Part shown: piece by piece, positions 1 through 5,819 of the stretch | Position numbering within the stretch: the first letter of the stretch is position 1 | Layout: every line of letters starts with the position of its first letter | Assembly: GCA_903932545.1 (NCBI GenBank) | Contig: CAIZGT010000114.1 | Span: 1-6,811, forward strand | Source of the DNA: an uncultured Rhodospirillales bacterium | Lineage (GTDB): Bacteria > Pseudomonadota > Alphaproteobacteria > Acetobacterales > Acetobacteraceae | Length of the DNA: 6,811 bases | Reading direction: 5' to 3' | Translations under genes and position numbers: made by a program | Notes under the pieces: model-generated | Databases searched by the model: none | The model's input: only the letters and a program-made list of their open reading frames with translations | Told to the model about the DNA's origin: nothing

Positions 1-707
1 TGTATCAATTCCAGTGGGGCTTCCGGAAGCAGGGCCGCACGCTGGAAGATTTCATCGGCTGGGCGCGCCAGGAACTGCGCCCGGTGATGCGCCGGATGCT
101 GACGATCTGCGACGAACAAGACATCCTCAAGCCGCAAGCGATCTATGGCTATTGGAAAGCCGCCGCCCAGGGCAATGATCTGATCGTGTTCAACGAGGAC
201 GGCCAGACCGAGGTGGCCCGCTTCGTGCTGCCGCGTCAGGCGCGCGAGGATGGTGACTGCATCGCCGATTTCTTCCGCGATGTGGACGATGCCGAGCGGG
301 ACGTGATCGGCATGCAAGTTGTCACCGTCGGGCAGAAAGCCAGCGACACGGCGCGGGTGTGGTTCGAGGAGAACCGCTATCAGGATTATCTCTATCTGCA
401 CGGCTTGTCGGTTGAGATGGCCGAGGCGATGGCGGAGGTGACGCATAAGCGTATCCGGGCCGAGCTTGGGTTCGCTGGGGAAGATGACCGCGATATGGAG
501 AAGATGCTGGGCCAGGGCTATCGCGGGAGCCGGTATTCGTTCGGCTATCCGGCCTGTCCGAAGCTGGAAGATCAGGCGATGCTGCTCGATTTGCTTGATG
601 CCAAGCGGATTGGGGTGGATTTGTCGGACGAGTATCAGCTTCACCCCGAGCAATCGACGAGCGCGATTGTGGTGCTGAACCAAAGGGCGAAGTATTTCTC
701 GGTGTGA
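1..707 (+). CDS. metH: Methionine synthase, C-terminal activation domain (5' end outside window)
   Basis: This is the last 234 residues of cobalamin-dependent methionine synthase, which moves a methyl group from methyltetrahydrofolate to homocysteine through methylcobalamin in the cytoplasm. The visible part is the AdoMet-binding activation domain (MetH_act), which allows reductive reactivation when cob(II)alamin forms. The frame is open from base 3 with no stop, so the gene enters from the left. The diagnostic stretch is GSRYSFGYPACPKLEDQ (about 525-576), matching the conserved R-x3-GYPACP AdoMet-binding motif of the family, followed by QLHPEQSTSA and the terminal AKYFSV. The protein stops soon after KYFSV and lacks the roughly 35-residue tail I recall in the E. 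coli enzyme; this short ending is, from memory, usual in cyanobacterial and alphaproteobacterial MetH. Whether the activation domain is joined to the catalytic domains or is part of a split MetH cannot be decided, because the upstream sequence is missing. The first in-frame ATG visible (84) is internal to the domain. Confidence 0.93.
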   Translation, partial: YQFQWGFRKQGRTLEDFIGWARQELRPVMRRMLTICDEQDILKPQAIYGYWKAAAQGNDLIVFNEDGQTEVARFVLPRQAREDGDCIADFFRDVDDAERDVIGMQVVTVGQKASDTARVWFEENRYQDYLYLHGLSVEMAEAMAEVTHKRIRAELGFAGEDDRDMEKMLGQGYRGSRYSFGYPACPKLEDQAMLLDLLDAKRIGVDLSDEYQLHPEQSTSAIVVLNQRAKYFSV

Positions 708-744
708 TTGGTGGGGCGACAAGCGGCGTTCCACCCCAGGTTAT

Positions 745-780
745 CCCCGTCATTGTGCGCGCAGCGGTACAATGACGGGG
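745..780. repeat. Perfect 12-bp inverted repeat (REP-like hairpin or terminator) after metH
   Basis: The arms are CCCCGTCATTGT at 745-756 and ACAATGACGGGG at 769-780, perfectly complementary, around a 12-base GC-rich loop that can add a G-T and a C-G pair. It lies 37 bases after the metH stop and 54 bases before the next start. There is no T-run after the right arm, so it is not a textbook intrinsic terminator. The core (GTCATTG, a GC-rich centre with GCAGCG, CAATGAC) resembles the short palindromic repeats scattered between genes in many proteobacteria (GTCATTGCGAGCG-type); that likeness is from memory. Either role, terminator/mRNA stabiliser or dispersed repeat, is possible, and only one copy is present in this window. 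Confidence 0.6.
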
Positions 781-834
781 GATTAACGCACAATTTCCTT
801 GAGTCCGACCACGCGGTGTGGCGTCTGATGGCGG

Positions 835-1407
835 ATGGAGCGCGCCCCAACCCCTTCCCCCGAACTGCCGGACACCATCACCGCCACGCTGCGGATGATG
901 ATGCGTGGGCTGATGGCGGCGTTGGGGGCTTGGGACATAGTGCCGGCACTGACGCCGGTGCTGCACAATCGGATCAGCCTCACCTTGTTGCGGATTGAGC
1001 GGATGTTGGTGCGGTTTCGGGCTGGCACGCTTGCGCGCAGGGCGCCGCTTGTGGGTGCCACCGGCCAGACGATAAGTCGCAACCCTGCGGTGATTCTGCC
1101 GCGGCGCTATGGCTGGCTGTTGCGGGCGGGCAAGCACCAAGCGGCGTATTTTCATTTGCAGTTACAGACGGTGTTGAACACGCCGGAGATGACGGAATTG
1201 CTGGTGGCGTCGCCACAGGCGCAACGTTTGCTGCGCCCATTATGCCGGGCGTTGGCGGTGGAGATGCCAGGGGTTGCGCAAACACCGCGCGCGGCGCGAA
1301 CACCGCGTGCTCGCAAGCCGCGCCCAAAACCGGAGCCGTTTCGGATACCATTGCCGCGCGGCGTGCTGAGCTGGGCGCGACGCGAGGGTTTTGGAAAAAT
1401 GGTCTGA
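835..1407 (+). CDS. Conserved basic protein of unknown function
   Basis: This 190-residue protein has no domain I can name. ATG 835 is the first start after an in-frame TGA at 826-828; the ribosome binding site is weak. Residues 1-60 are helical and hydrophobic in patches (TATLRMMMRGLMAALGAW). The best-conserved-looking part is the centre: LPRRYGWLL at about 88-96, then an amphipathic stretch and ASPQAQRLLRPLCRALAVE at about 125-143. The last 45 residues are rich in Arg, Pro and Lys (PRAARTPRARKPRPKPEP). There is no signal peptide or clear membrane segment. I recall proteins with an LPRR(Y/F)GWL plus LLRPLCR(A/M)L pattern in Acetobacteraceae, all annotated as hypothetical, which supports it being a real gene. 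Its neighbours give no functional clue. The basic tail could bind nucleic acid or an acidic partner, but that is a guess. Confidence 0.7.
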   Translation: MERAPTPSPELPDTITATLRMMMRGLMAALGAWDIVPALTPVLHNRISLTLLRIERMLVRFRAGTLARRAPLVGATGQTISRNPAVILPRRYGWLLRAGKHQAAYFHLQLQTVLNTPEMTELLVASPQAQRLLRPLCRALAVEMPGVAQTPRAARTPRARKPRPKPEPFRIPLPRGVLSWARREGFGKMV

Positions 1408-1559
1408 GATTTAACGCGAAGATGCGTTTTAAATGTTCCGGTTACTCACCAAAAACAACCCGCCATTGTGAGAGAACATCACGATAGGCGTCGAACACCG
1501 CAAGGCCCGTGATTTTCCCGAAGTAACACATAGCGTTAGCGCGTGACGCCGTTTGTTCA

Positions 1560-1587
1560 TTGGCCGGGCGATCTGATCTCCGATAAC
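1560..1587 (+). promoter_or_regulatory. Weak sigma70-like promoter candidate ahead of the aspartic-protease pair
   Basis: TTGGCC at 1560-1565 and GATAAC at 1582-1587 each match the -35 and -10 consensus at four of six positions and are 16 bases apart. Transcription would begin near 1594, giving a leader of about 20 bases with the ribosome binding site GGAGA (1600-1604) before ATG 1613. A promoter is expected in this gap, the longest in the window (1408-1612, about 205 bases). The match itself is weak and could be chance. I see no other gene or RNA in the gap. Confidence 0.28.
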
Positions 1588-1612
1588 ACTGATTCGCTTG
1601 GAGATTGCTTGT

Positions 1613-2554
1613 ATGCGGCGTTGGCTCGGTTTGGTTTTCCTGATGTCGTCACTCGCCGGATGCGCTGAACCCGGCCATGGGCTTCGCGCACCCAATGCGG
1701 TGCAGCCACCGGAATGTGGGCCGGGCGATGAAGCAATCGCATTGCCGGTTTTTCGGTATGGCAACGGGCTGGCGACGGCTGCGATGATGGACGGCAAGAA
1801 AGTGCTGATGTTGGTTGATACTGGCGCTGCAAGCTCAACCATATCTGAAAAAACGGCTGCGCAACTCGACCCGAATTACACCAGGGAGAGCCATGCGACC
1901 GCCGAAGTCAGCGGTTTCGGCGGCGATAAGGAGGCGCGCAAAACCTCCGTCGCACAGATGCGGTTGGGCAAGTTGAATGTGGGCAGTTTGAATTTGCTCA
2001 TCGTGCCAGACCAACAATTCGACGGCGTGTTGGGCCTTGATGTGATGGCGCATTTCGATGTCGATTTCGACCTTTTGCATCAACACGTGACCTTGCATAG
2101 CAAGGGATTGTGCGCGGGCGAGCGTCCCAATTGGCCGAATGCTGTGCAAGAGTTTCCCGCCGTGCGGCCGATTGTGTCGCGTGGTCTGACGGCACCGTTT
2201 ATGTTGATCGGCAGCCAAGTTGATGATGAGCCGATGCTTGCCATCCTCGATTCAGGGGCACTTGTTGGCAGCGTTATCCATCGTCGATTTGCCTCAAAGC
2301 TCGGTGTGGATGCCAATATTCGCGATACGCTTCCGACGGACGACGTGTCTGGCGCTGGCGGTGTTGAGAAAAGCCCGCTTTATCAATTCCACCAGTTGAT
2401 TGTGGGCGATGAGATTTTTCCAAATCCGAAGCTGCACATCAGCACAACGCGCGAGCTGCGTTTTCCGCTGGTCCTTGGCGCGGATTATTTCCGCCACCAC
2501 CGTATCTGGTTCAGCTTCGCCTCCAACCGCATCTTCGTCAGCCGCGTGCCATAA
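1613..2554 (+). CDS. Retropepsin-like aspartic protease family lipoprotein, two lobes (copy 1)
   Basis: This is a 313-residue predicted lipoprotein with two retropepsin-like lobes. The signal peptide ends in the lipobox L14-A15-G16-C17; residue 18 is Ala, which favours the outer membrane. The first lobe has the catalytic-type motif VDTGA with D69 and later GVLGLDVMAHFDVDFD, the usual family pattern of flap and psi loop. The second lobe has LDSGA with D213 and ends in LGADYFRHHRIWFSFAS. Two D-T/S-G motifs in one chain give a pepsin-like arrangement, so no homodimer is required. Apart from the lipid Cys, the only cysteines are C35 and C167, a possible disulfide. ATG 1613 was chosen because GGAGA lies 8 bases upstream and the signal peptide starts there; a TTG at 1598 in the same frame would add five residues. 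It is followed 49 bases later by a paralogue. Protease activity and substrate are unknown; it may instead bind peptide. Confidence 0.87.
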   Translation: MRRWLGLVFLMSSLAGCAEPGHGLRAPNAVQPPECGPGDEAIALPVFRYGNGLATAAMMDGKKVLMLVDTGAASSTISEKTAAQLDPNYTRESHATAEVSGFGGDKEARKTSVAQMRLGKLNVGSLNLLIVPDQQFDGVLGLDVMAHFDVDFDLLHQHVTLHSKGLCAGERPNWPNAVQEFPAVRPIVSRGLTAPFMLIGSQVDDEPMLAILDSGALVGSVIHRRFASKLGVDANIRDTLPTDDVSGAGGVEKSPLYQFHQLIVGDEIFPNPKLHISTTRELRFPLVLGADYFRHHRIWFSFASNRIFVSRVP

Positions 2555-2603
2555 GCGCAGTTCCTGATTGCGGCCATCCAGCAAGCATGGCACCCCTAGC
2601 GCC

Positions 2604-3569
2604 ATGATCTCGCACTCCACCTTGGGCGCACCACGTCGTTCGCTCGCCCTCATCATCTGCCTCGCCCTCGCAGCCTGCGCCGATGGGCTGCCCAATCTCG
2701 GCTTGTCGTGCGGCGCTGATCCCGGCACGCCGTTGCCGGTGGCGATGAGCGGGCCAGCGATGGTGGTTAAGGTGCGCATCAATGACGTGCCACAAACCTT
2801 TATGATCGACACCGGCGGTGCCAGATCTGTCATCGAACGCCGTTCTGCGCTGGCGATGGGGCTGATGCACAAGATCAGCTCGGTGGTTGTGCAAGATGTG
2901 GCAGGGCAGCGCAGTGTGGACGTGGTGGGGGTGGACCGGCTGCGCATCGGCGAATTCACCTTCGACGATCAACAACTGCTGATTGGCGATGGGCTGCCGA
3001 TTGATGGGATTATCGGGCTGGATATCCTCGCACGCTTTGACTTGGATATCGATGAGCCACACGGGCGGATGTCGGTGTATCGACATGGTCTGTGCAAAGG
3101 GGTGAGCCCCAATATCGGCGCACCGATGCTGGAGATGGAAGCGATAAGAGGTATTCGCGACGCCAAGGACCCGTTCACCGGCACCGCACCTTTCCTGATG
3201 GTGGCGGCGAAGCTGAACGGGGTTTACAGCCTCGCCATGCTCGACACCGGCGCGCTGGGCGGCTCCATCGTTTCACAACGGTTTGCCGATGCGGCCGGGG
3301 TCACCAACGACAAGCTGGGCGGTGACACACAAATTCCCACGAAGGGGCTTGGGCCGCGCATCAATCTGGCGCGCCACCGATTTGAAGCGCTCGATATTGG
3401 CGGTGAGCTGTTCGAGCGACCATATCTGCTGGTGTCGCCCGATCCTGACGCACGCTTCCCGATGGTGCTGGGCCACGATTATTTCCTGACGCATCGGGTT
3501 TGGTTCAACTTCGCCTCCGACCGTGTCTTTTCCGTCCCAGCCCAGCCGCGAATTGCCCCCAAGGGCTGA
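2604..3569 (+). CDS. Retropepsin-like aspartic protease family lipoprotein, two lobes (copy 2)
   Basis: This 321-residue protein is a diverged tandem paralogue of the gene before it. The signal peptide (RRSLALIICLALAAC) ends in lipobox L22-A23-A24-C25, followed by Ala, again favouring the outer membrane. Lobe 1 carries IDTGG with D69, the same position as in copy 1, then GIIGLDILARFDLDID. Lobe 2 carries LDTGA with D214 and ends with LGHDYFLTHRVWFNFAS. Shared blocks include GLCxGxxPN between the lobes and an equivalent cysteine pair (C36 and C164), so the two proteins should share one fold and probably a disulfide. ATG 2604 is chosen because it gives a normal lipoprotein signal; it has no obvious ribosome binding site. 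A TTG at 2568 would add 12 residues that do not look like a signal peptide. With a 49-base gap and no terminator between, the pair is probably one transcript. Substrates are unknown. Confidence 0.86.
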   Translation: MISHSTLGAPRRSLALIICLALAACADGLPNLGLSCGADPGTPLPVAMSGPAMVVKVRINDVPQTFMIDTGGARSVIERRSALAMGLMHKISSVVVQDVAGQRSVDVVGVDRLRIGEFTFDDQQLLIGDGLPIDGIIGLDILARFDLDIDEPHGRMSVYRHGLCKGVSPNIGAPMLEMEAIRGIRDAKDPFTGTAPFLMVAAKLNGVYSLAMLDTGALGGSIVSQRFADAAGVTNDKLGGDTQIPTKGLGPRINLARHRFEALDIGGELFERPYLLVSPDPDARFPMVLGHDYFLTHRVWFNFASDRVFSVPAQPRIAPKG

Positions 3570-3570
3570 G

Positions 3571-3601
3571 AGCAAAGCTGACGCTGGCGGATTGCTTTGC
3601 T
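3571..3601. repeat. 8-bp inverted repeat between lipoprotein copy 2 and the CDF gene
   Basis: AGCAAAGC (3571-3578) and GCTTTGCT (3594-3601) are perfectly complementary around a 15-base loop. The left arm begins one base after the stop codon of the upstream gene and the right arm ends 19 bases before ATG 3621. It could be a weak terminator or an mRNA-end structure; it has no T-run. It also sits where it could influence translation of the CDF gene. A perfect 8-bp pair this close to a stop codon is suggestive but may be chance. Confidence 0.4.
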
Positions 3602-3620
3602 AGACAGCCTGCGAACCGAC

Positions 3621-4523
3621 ATGGGACAGACATCGGCAATGCGTGCGCAGACCCTGGCAGCAGGCAGTATTTTTGTGGGCCTGTTGGTGCTGGCACTCAA
3701 GACGGCTGCTTGGGGGGTGACCGGCAGCGCCGGGCTGTTCTCAGACGCGGTGGAAACCGTGGTCAATGTTGCCGCCGCGGTGCTCACGTTGCTTGCCGTC
3801 CGCATGGCCGACCGACCGGCGGATGCGAACCATCCTTATGGACACGATAAGTTTGAATTGCTGGCGGCTATTATCGAAGGTGTGCTGATTGTGGTGGCCG
3901 CGGTGCTGATCATGGATCAGGCGTGGAACAGCTTCCGCCGCCCGCTGCCGCTGGAAGCCCTGCCGCTTGGTCTCGCGCTCAATGCCATCTCCACCGTGAT
4001 CAACCTCGCATGGGGGCTGCTGCTCGGGCGGCATGGCAAGCGCCATCGTTCGGCAGCATTGCTGGCCGATGGGAAGCATCTGATGGCGGATGTGATCACC
4101 TCGCTTTCGGTATTGGCCGGTGTGGGGCTAGTGTATCTGAGCAACCGGATCTGGCTCGACCCACTGGTGGCGATCCTGGCCGCACTTTACGTTGTGTGGT
4201 CTGGCGTGCGGCTGATCGGCGCGTCGCTGGGTGGGCTGATGGATGCGGCCCCACCGGTGGAGACGATTGAACAAATCCGCCGCATCGTCGCCGAGCAGGC
4301 CGAGGGGGCGATCGAGGCTCATGATCTGCGGACCCGCCATGCCGGGCGGCTGACATTTCTGGAATTTCATCTCGTCGTGCCCGGTGCGATGAGCGTGGCG
4401 AATGCCCACGGTATTTGTGATCGGATCGAAGCCGGGTTGAAGGCTGAGCTGCAAGGACTGATGATCACCATTCATGTTGAACCTGAAGGCAAGGCCAAGC
4501 ATCACGGGGTCTTGGTCCTCTGA
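3621..4523 (+). CDS. Cation diffusion facilitator transporter, YiiP/FieF-like
   Basis: This 300-residue inner-membrane protein belongs to the CDF family, which exports divalent metals such as Zn2+ or Fe2+ in exchange for protons. Six membrane segments are visible within about residues 10-205, followed by a cytoplasmic domain. Compared from memory with E. coli YiiP, numbering is nearly identical. Helix 2 has SAGLFSDAVETVVN, placing E45 and N49 where YiiP has two Asp; helix 5 has H153-x3-D157, as in YiiP. The loop NHPYGHDKFE carries H71 and H75. The C-terminal domain keeps the binuclear zinc-site histidines H234, H250, H263 and H285, with E287 in place of Asp. Metal specificity is uncertain because of the helix 2 changes. 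ATG 3621 was chosen over a TTG at 3597, which lies in a hairpin arm; ATG 3639 is a further alternative. The gene overlaps the next by 50 bases. Confidence 0.93.
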   Translation: MGQTSAMRAQTLAAGSIFVGLLVLALKTAAWGVTGSAGLFSDAVETVVNVAAAVLTLLAVRMADRPADANHPYGHDKFELLAAIIEGVLIVVAAVLIMDQAWNSFRRPLPLEALPLGLALNAISTVINLAWGLLLGRHGKRHRSAALLADGKHLMADVITSLSVLAGVGLVYLSNRIWLDPLVAILAALYVVWSGVRLIGASLGGLMDAAPPVETIEQIRRIVAEQAEGAIEAHDLRTRHAGRLTFLEFHLVVPGAMSVANAHGICDRIEAGLKAELQGLMITIHVEPEGKAKHHGVLVL

Positions 4524-5199
4524 GCGCCGCCTGCCGTGGGCCGCGCGCCACGGCATGGCTCTCACCGGCGCAATTTCCATCGCCGTGCATATTATGCTGC
4601 TCACGTTGGTGATCTGGCAGCCGCGGCTGCGCGACAAGCTCGCGCCAGTGGAAATTCCTGCCGAGGTTGAACTGGCGATTGGCGATGGCGCCGCCAAAAA
4701 TGGCGCGCCACCGCCTGCTTCACCGCAAACGCCGCAGCCTGAGCACGCCACGCCGGTCACTGGCGAGATGATGCCAAAAGAGCCGGGTGATCTGGGGCCA
4801 TCGGCCACCAAACCCAGCCCGCCCACTGCGCCGCCGGTGCAACACACGGCGGCACGACCGCAGACTGAGATCAATCTCGGTGATGGGATAGCGGCACCGC
4901 CTGCGATCTACGAAAACCCGTTGGCGCATGTCGATTCTGTGCCCGACCCCGGCAACGTTGCACCGGTCTATCCAATCGATGCGGCGATGCGACACGAGGA
5001 GGGGGAGGTGTTGGTGGAGATTGATGTGGATGCCAATGGCCGCGTCTCCAGCGTCAAGCTGCTGCAATCCTCGGGTTCAGCCAGCCTGGACCGGACCACG
5101 TTGGAGACGATCAAGCACTGGCATTTCCGGCCGGCTTTTCATGACGGCGTGGCGGTGCCAAGTGTAAAGCAGCAAATCGTCAGCTACAGCGCACATTAA
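4474..5199 (+). CDS. TonB family energy transducer
   Basis: This 241-residue protein has the full TonB layout. A short basic N-terminus with ERRLPW (17-22) precedes a single membrane anchor at about 29-48, which contains S35-x3-H39, the SxxxH motif by which TonB contacts ExbB/ExbD. A Pro-rich periplasmic linker spans about 78-150 (APPPASPQTPQPE and similar). The C-terminal domain, about 160-241, includes YPIDAAMRHEEGEV, the conserved VDANGRV turn, SGSASLDRTTLE and HWHFRPA, the region that binds TonB boxes of outer-membrane receptors. ATG 4474 lies inside the end of the CDF gene (50-base overlap) and has no clear ribosome binding site, but is preferred because ERRLPW before the anchor resembles E. 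coli TonB; ATG 4555 would start directly at the membrane segment. No exbB or exbD is in the window, so it must use ones encoded elsewhere. The adenosyltransferase gene begins 11 bases after it. Confidence 0.88.
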   Translation: MLNLKARPSITGSWSSERRLPWAARHGMALTGAISIAVHIMLLTLVIWQPRLRDKLAPVEIPAEVELAIGDGAAKNGAPPPASPQTPQPEHATPVTGEMMPKEPGDLGPSATKPSPPTAPPVQHTAARPQTEINLGDGIAAPPAIYENPLAHVDSVPDPGNVAPVYPIDAAMRHEEGEVLVEIDVDANGRVSSVKLLQSSGSASLDRTTLETIKHWHFRPAFHDGVAVPSVKQQIVSYSAH

Positions 5200-5210
5200 G
5201 GCGGCAGATT

Positions 5211-5765
5211 ATGGTTCGAATTGATCGGGTAACAACGCGCGGTGGCGATGGTGGCGAGACCTCGCTGGGAGATGGCTCACGGCTGCCAAAAGACGCGCCG
5301 CGCGTGGAAGCCATTGGCGCGGTGGATGAGGCCAATGCCGCAATCGGCTTGCTGCGCCTGCACACCGCAGAGCAGCCGGAAGACGCTTTGCTGGCGCGGG
5401 TGCAGAACGACCTGTTCGACCTAGGTGCCGACCTATGCGTGCCTGGAGAGGGCGGAGCGCGCCTGCGCTTGGGCGAGGACAAAATCGCGCAAATCGAAGC
5501 CGATATCGCGCTGATCAACAAAACGCTGCCGCCATTGTTCAGCTTCGTGCTGCCGGGCGGCTTGCCAGCCTCGGCGCAGGCTCATCTCGCCCGCACTATC
5601 TCACGCCGCGCTGAGCGGCGGGTGGTGACGGTGGCACGCGCTGAGACGATCAATCCGAACATCGTGCTCTATCTTAACCGACTGTCCGACCTGCTGTTTG
5701 TTTTGGGCCGCAAGTTGAACGACAACGCCGCGCAGGATGTGCTCTGGGTGCCAGGAGGCCGCTGA
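5211..5765 (+). CDS. pduO: PduO-type cob(I)alamin adenosyltransferase
   Basis: This 184-residue enzyme transfers the adenosyl group of ATP to cob(I)alamin or cob(I)yrinic acid diamide, making the coenzyme B12 form; the family acts as cytoplasmic trimers of five-helix bundles. The ATP-binding N-terminus TTRGGDGGETSLGDGSR (8-24) is followed by K27, R31 and VDEANAAIG (38-46). FVLPGGLPASAQAHLAR (112-128) leads into RRAER (132-136), whose arginines and Glu match the active-site cluster known from human MMAB, and NRLSDLLFVLGR (156-167) lies near the cobalamin pocket. The length is normal for the family and it ends with DVLWVPGG. AAGG at 5198-5201, overlapping the tonB stop, sits 9 bases before ATG 5211. 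It is not related to CobA/BtuR enzymes. The symbol is by family; mmaB is equally used. The product does not serve MetH, which uses methylcobalamin, so an adenosylcobalamin enzyme should exist elsewhere. Confidence 0.93.
   Translation: MVRIDRVTTRGGDGGETSLGDGSRLPKDAPRVEAIGAVDEANAAIGLLRLHTAEQPEDALLARVQNDLFDLGADLCVPGEGGARLRLGEDKIAQIEADIALINKTLPPLFSFVLPGGLPASAQAHLARTISRRAERRVVTVARAETINPNIVLYLNRLSDLLFVLGRKLNDNAAQDVLWVPGGR
5753..5758 (+). promoter_or_regulatory. Perfect Shine-Dalgarno for the interrupted glycosyltransferase start
   Basis: AGGAGG, fully complementary to the 16S rRNA tail, lies within the last codons of the adenosyltransferase. It is 7 bases before GTG 5766 and 10 before ATG 5769, so it clearly marks the original start of the glycosyltransferase gene. 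It is too far from ATG 5820 to serve that start directly. Confidence 0.75.
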
Positions 5766-5768
5766 GTG

Positions 5769-5819
5769 ATGCGTGTCATCTTGATCAACCTCGCCCGCGC
5801 ACCGTAGCGGCTGGCGCGG
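5769..5819 (+). other. Original 5' end of the glycosyltransferase gene, cut by an in-frame amber codon
   Basis: ATG 5769 (or GTG 5766) follows the perfect ribosome binding site and the upstream stop codon by a few bases. It reads MRVILINLARAP, then TAG at 5805-5807, then RLAR and ATG 5820 in the same frame. The family-25 glycosyltransferase N-terminus is typically of the form (I/V)xVINLxRxxER, so the stop falls where Glu or Gln is expected before the Arg; GAG or CAG becomes TAG by one base change. The continuity of family-like sequence on both sides of the stop, with no frame change, shows that this was one reading frame. Confidence 0.8.

Noticed and set aside
322..1155. Long minus-strand open frame of 277 codons antisense to metH and the following gene
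   Set aside because: Its translation is rich in Arg, Pro, His and Ser with no motif, and it is the reverse of well-supported + strand genes; this is typical of GC-rich DNA.
1413..1430. AACGC-loop-GCGTT followed by TT as an intrinsic terminator of the 835-1407 gene
   Set aside because: The stem has only 5 bp and the T-run is only four bases in total, too weak to call.
1467..1483. TGTGA-N7-TCACG as a CRP-type operator upstream of the lipoprotein pair
   Set aside because: The half-sites are 7 bases apart instead of 6, one half-site is imperfect, and it lies about 90 bases upstream of the weak promoter candidate.
2294..2959. Minus-strand open frame of 221 codons across the two lipoprotein genes
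   Set aside because: It spans the junction of two well-supported genes and shows no protein-like features.
4128..4874. Minus-strand open frame of 248 codons across the CDF and tonB genes
   Set aside because: It mirrors two clear + strand genes and has Gly/Ser/Cys-rich low-complexity sequence with no recognisable domain.
5100..5230. Cobalamin riboswitch ahead of the adenosyltransferase gene
   Set aside because: There are only 11 bases between tonB and this gene and no B12-box-like sequence, so there is no room for a riboswitch.
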